Shown: positions 4,323-5,110 of the stretch, piece by piece | Position numbering within the stretch: position 1 is the stretch's first letter | Layout of the letters: each line of letters begins with the position of its first letter | DNA from: Microcaldota archaeon | GTDB lineage: Archaea > Micrarchaeota > Micrarchaeia > Micrarchaeales > CABMGC01 | DNA: 5,110 nt | Direction: 5' to 3' | Assembly (NCBI GenBank): GCA_021785375.1 | Contig: JAJYFQ010000068.1 | Span: 1-5,110, forward strand | Position numbers and translations under genes: made by a program | Notes under the pieces: model-generated | Database searches by the model: none | What the model was told of the DNA's origin: nothing | Seen by the model: the letters and a program-made list of their open reading frames with translations, nothing else

Positions 4323-5110
4323 ATGTCGGAAATTATACCAATAATTATCCTTGCCGCGGTCTTCCTGCTCATAGCGGTAAGGCAGGTCGGCAGGTTCAGG
4401 CTAGGGATCTGGCAGATAATGTTCGGCGGGGCTGCCGCAATGATTCTCGGACTGCAGATCTCCCCCGAATCTGCGTTCGGCTACATAAACTTCAACGTGA
4501 TCCTATTCTTGATAGGCACATTCATAATAGGCCGGGCCCTTGAAGAGAGCGGCTATCTCAACCATCTCGAGTACACCCTGTTCGGCCGTGCCAGGGGTGT
4601 GCGTGGCCTTGTCCTCCTCGTTCTCTTCGGATTCGGACTCGCTTCGGCATTTCTCATGAACGACACGCTCGCGATAATAGGCACGCCTCTCGTGATAGGG
4701 ATCTCGAGGAGGCATTACCTCAACTCCAGGATGATGATGCTCGCCCTTGCATTCGCAATAACCACAGGCAGCGTTATGAGCCCCATAGGCAACCCGCAGA
4801 ATCTCCTTATTGCGGCGACAGGCGGATTGAAATCGCCTTTTATCGCGTTCTTCGCCCACCTCTTCATACCCACGATGATAAACCTCCTTATCGTATACCT
4901 TTTTGTCAGGCTGATATTCAGGGAGGAATTCGGAAAAGAGATAAAGGACGACCTTCAGGAACAGGCTTCCGTCCCGGAACTGGAAAGATTTGCCAAGATC
5001 TCCCTTGCGCTGCTTGTCCTGCTCATAATAGGCTATTCCGCCGCGCCGTATGTCATGCCCAACCTGAAAGTTGGCCTTTGGGAGGTCGCCCCGATAGCCA
5101 TTTTGCCGAT
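4323..5110 (+). CDS. ArsB/NhaD-type ion transporter (ion transporter superfamily), 5' part
   Basis: The frame stays open from 4323 to the window edge: 262 codons, with the C-terminal part missing (family members usually have about 400-430 residues). It encodes a polytopic membrane protein with hydrophobic segments at about 3-19, 31-45, 56-71, 95-111, 115-127, 137-152, 173-198, 224-240 and onward from about 252. Two re-entrant-type signatures of the ion transporter superfamily are visible: SAFLMNDTLAIIGTPLV (108-124) and SPIGNPQNLLIA (153-164). These match the arsenite permease ArsB / Na+/H+ antiporter NhaD / citrate-dicarboxylate group. A charged cytosolic loop lies at about 200-222. The substrate (arsenite, sodium/proton or an organic anion) cannot be chosen from this part, and no ars genes are nearby. 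It is transcribed divergently from the glycosidase-permease unit across 57 bases. Confidence 0.85.
   Translation, partial: MSEIIPIIILAAVFLLIAVRQVGRFRLGIWQIMFGGAAAMILGLQISPESAFGYINFNVILFLIGTFIIGRALEESGYLNHLEYTLFGRARGVRGLVLLVLFGFGLASAFLMNDTLAIIGTPLVIGISRRHYLNSRMMMLALAFAITTGSVMSPIGNPQNLLIAATGGLKSPFIAFFAHLFIPTMINLLIVYLFVRLIFREEFGKEIKDDLQEQASVPELERFAKISLALLVLLIIGYSAAPYVMPNLKVGLWEVAPIAILP

Noticed and set aside
4280..4543. Plus-strand open frame of 87 codons starting in the divergent intergenic region
   Set aside because: It overlaps the transporter in another frame. Its translation is Arg-rich and not membrane-like, whereas the 4323 frame is a clear transporter.
4503..4859. Minus-strand open frame of 118 codons opposite the transporter
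   Set aside because: Charged, low-complexity mirror frame (many Glu, Arg, Tyr, His) opposite conserved transporter motifs.
1..5110. CRISPR arrays, insertion sequences or defence systems
   Set aside because: No regularly spaced direct repeats, transposase motifs or nuclease/helicase signatures were seen. The window reads as ordinary chromosomal genes.

Overview
This 5.1 kb window looks archaeal. Arginine is written mostly as AGG/AGA and isoleucine often as ATA. Starts are preceded at about 24-25 nt by TATA-like boxes (leaderless pattern), or by GGTGA/GTGAT-type Shine-Dalgarno motifs inside transcription units. The proteins (tandem Lrp/AsnC regulator, F420-type PPOX protein, membrane-anchored and sequon-rich glycosidase) also fit an archaeon. 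G+C is moderate, somewhat above 50 % by eye. I cannot assign a lineage; Thermoplasmatota, Micrarchaeota or another acidophile-type group are guesses only.

Layout. Positions 1-86 hold what is probably the 3' end of a plus-strand gene. Positions 87-337 are non-coding: an imperfect hairpin (117-176) followed by a pyrimidine tract, an AT-rich stretch with TATA-like boxes, and a perfect 10-bp inverted repeat (268-304) just upstream of the TATA box of the next gene. Next come a regulator built from two complete Lrp/AsnC units in one chain (338-1381, +) and a small split-barrel flavin/F420-binding protein (1420-1806, +). Their neighbour is convergent, with no intergenic base: the two stop codons abut at TGATCA. 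On the minus strand a two-gene unit runs 4265 to 1807: a membrane-anchored clan GH-A glycoside hydrolase, then 20 nt carrying a clear GGTGA ribosome binding site, then an APC-superfamily amino-acid permease. A 57-nt divergent intergenic region with a palindromic TATA-like element separates this unit from a plus-strand ArsB/NhaD-type ion transporter (4323 to the window edge, truncated).

How the genes may work together. The regulator and PPOX protein are probably co-transcribed, and the inverted repeat is a good candidate operator for the regulator. The glycosidase and permease are probably one transcript that pairs outside-the-cell polysaccharide or glycoprotein breakdown with amino-acid uptake; the substrates are unknown. 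Nothing in the sequence proves that the regulator controls the glycosidase/permease unit, though Lrp-family control of amino-acid transport would be a natural hypothesis. I see no CRISPR, insertion sequence, tRNA or rRNA. The most noteworthy items are the double-Lrp architecture with its upstream operator-like repeat, and the glycosidase-permease pairing.
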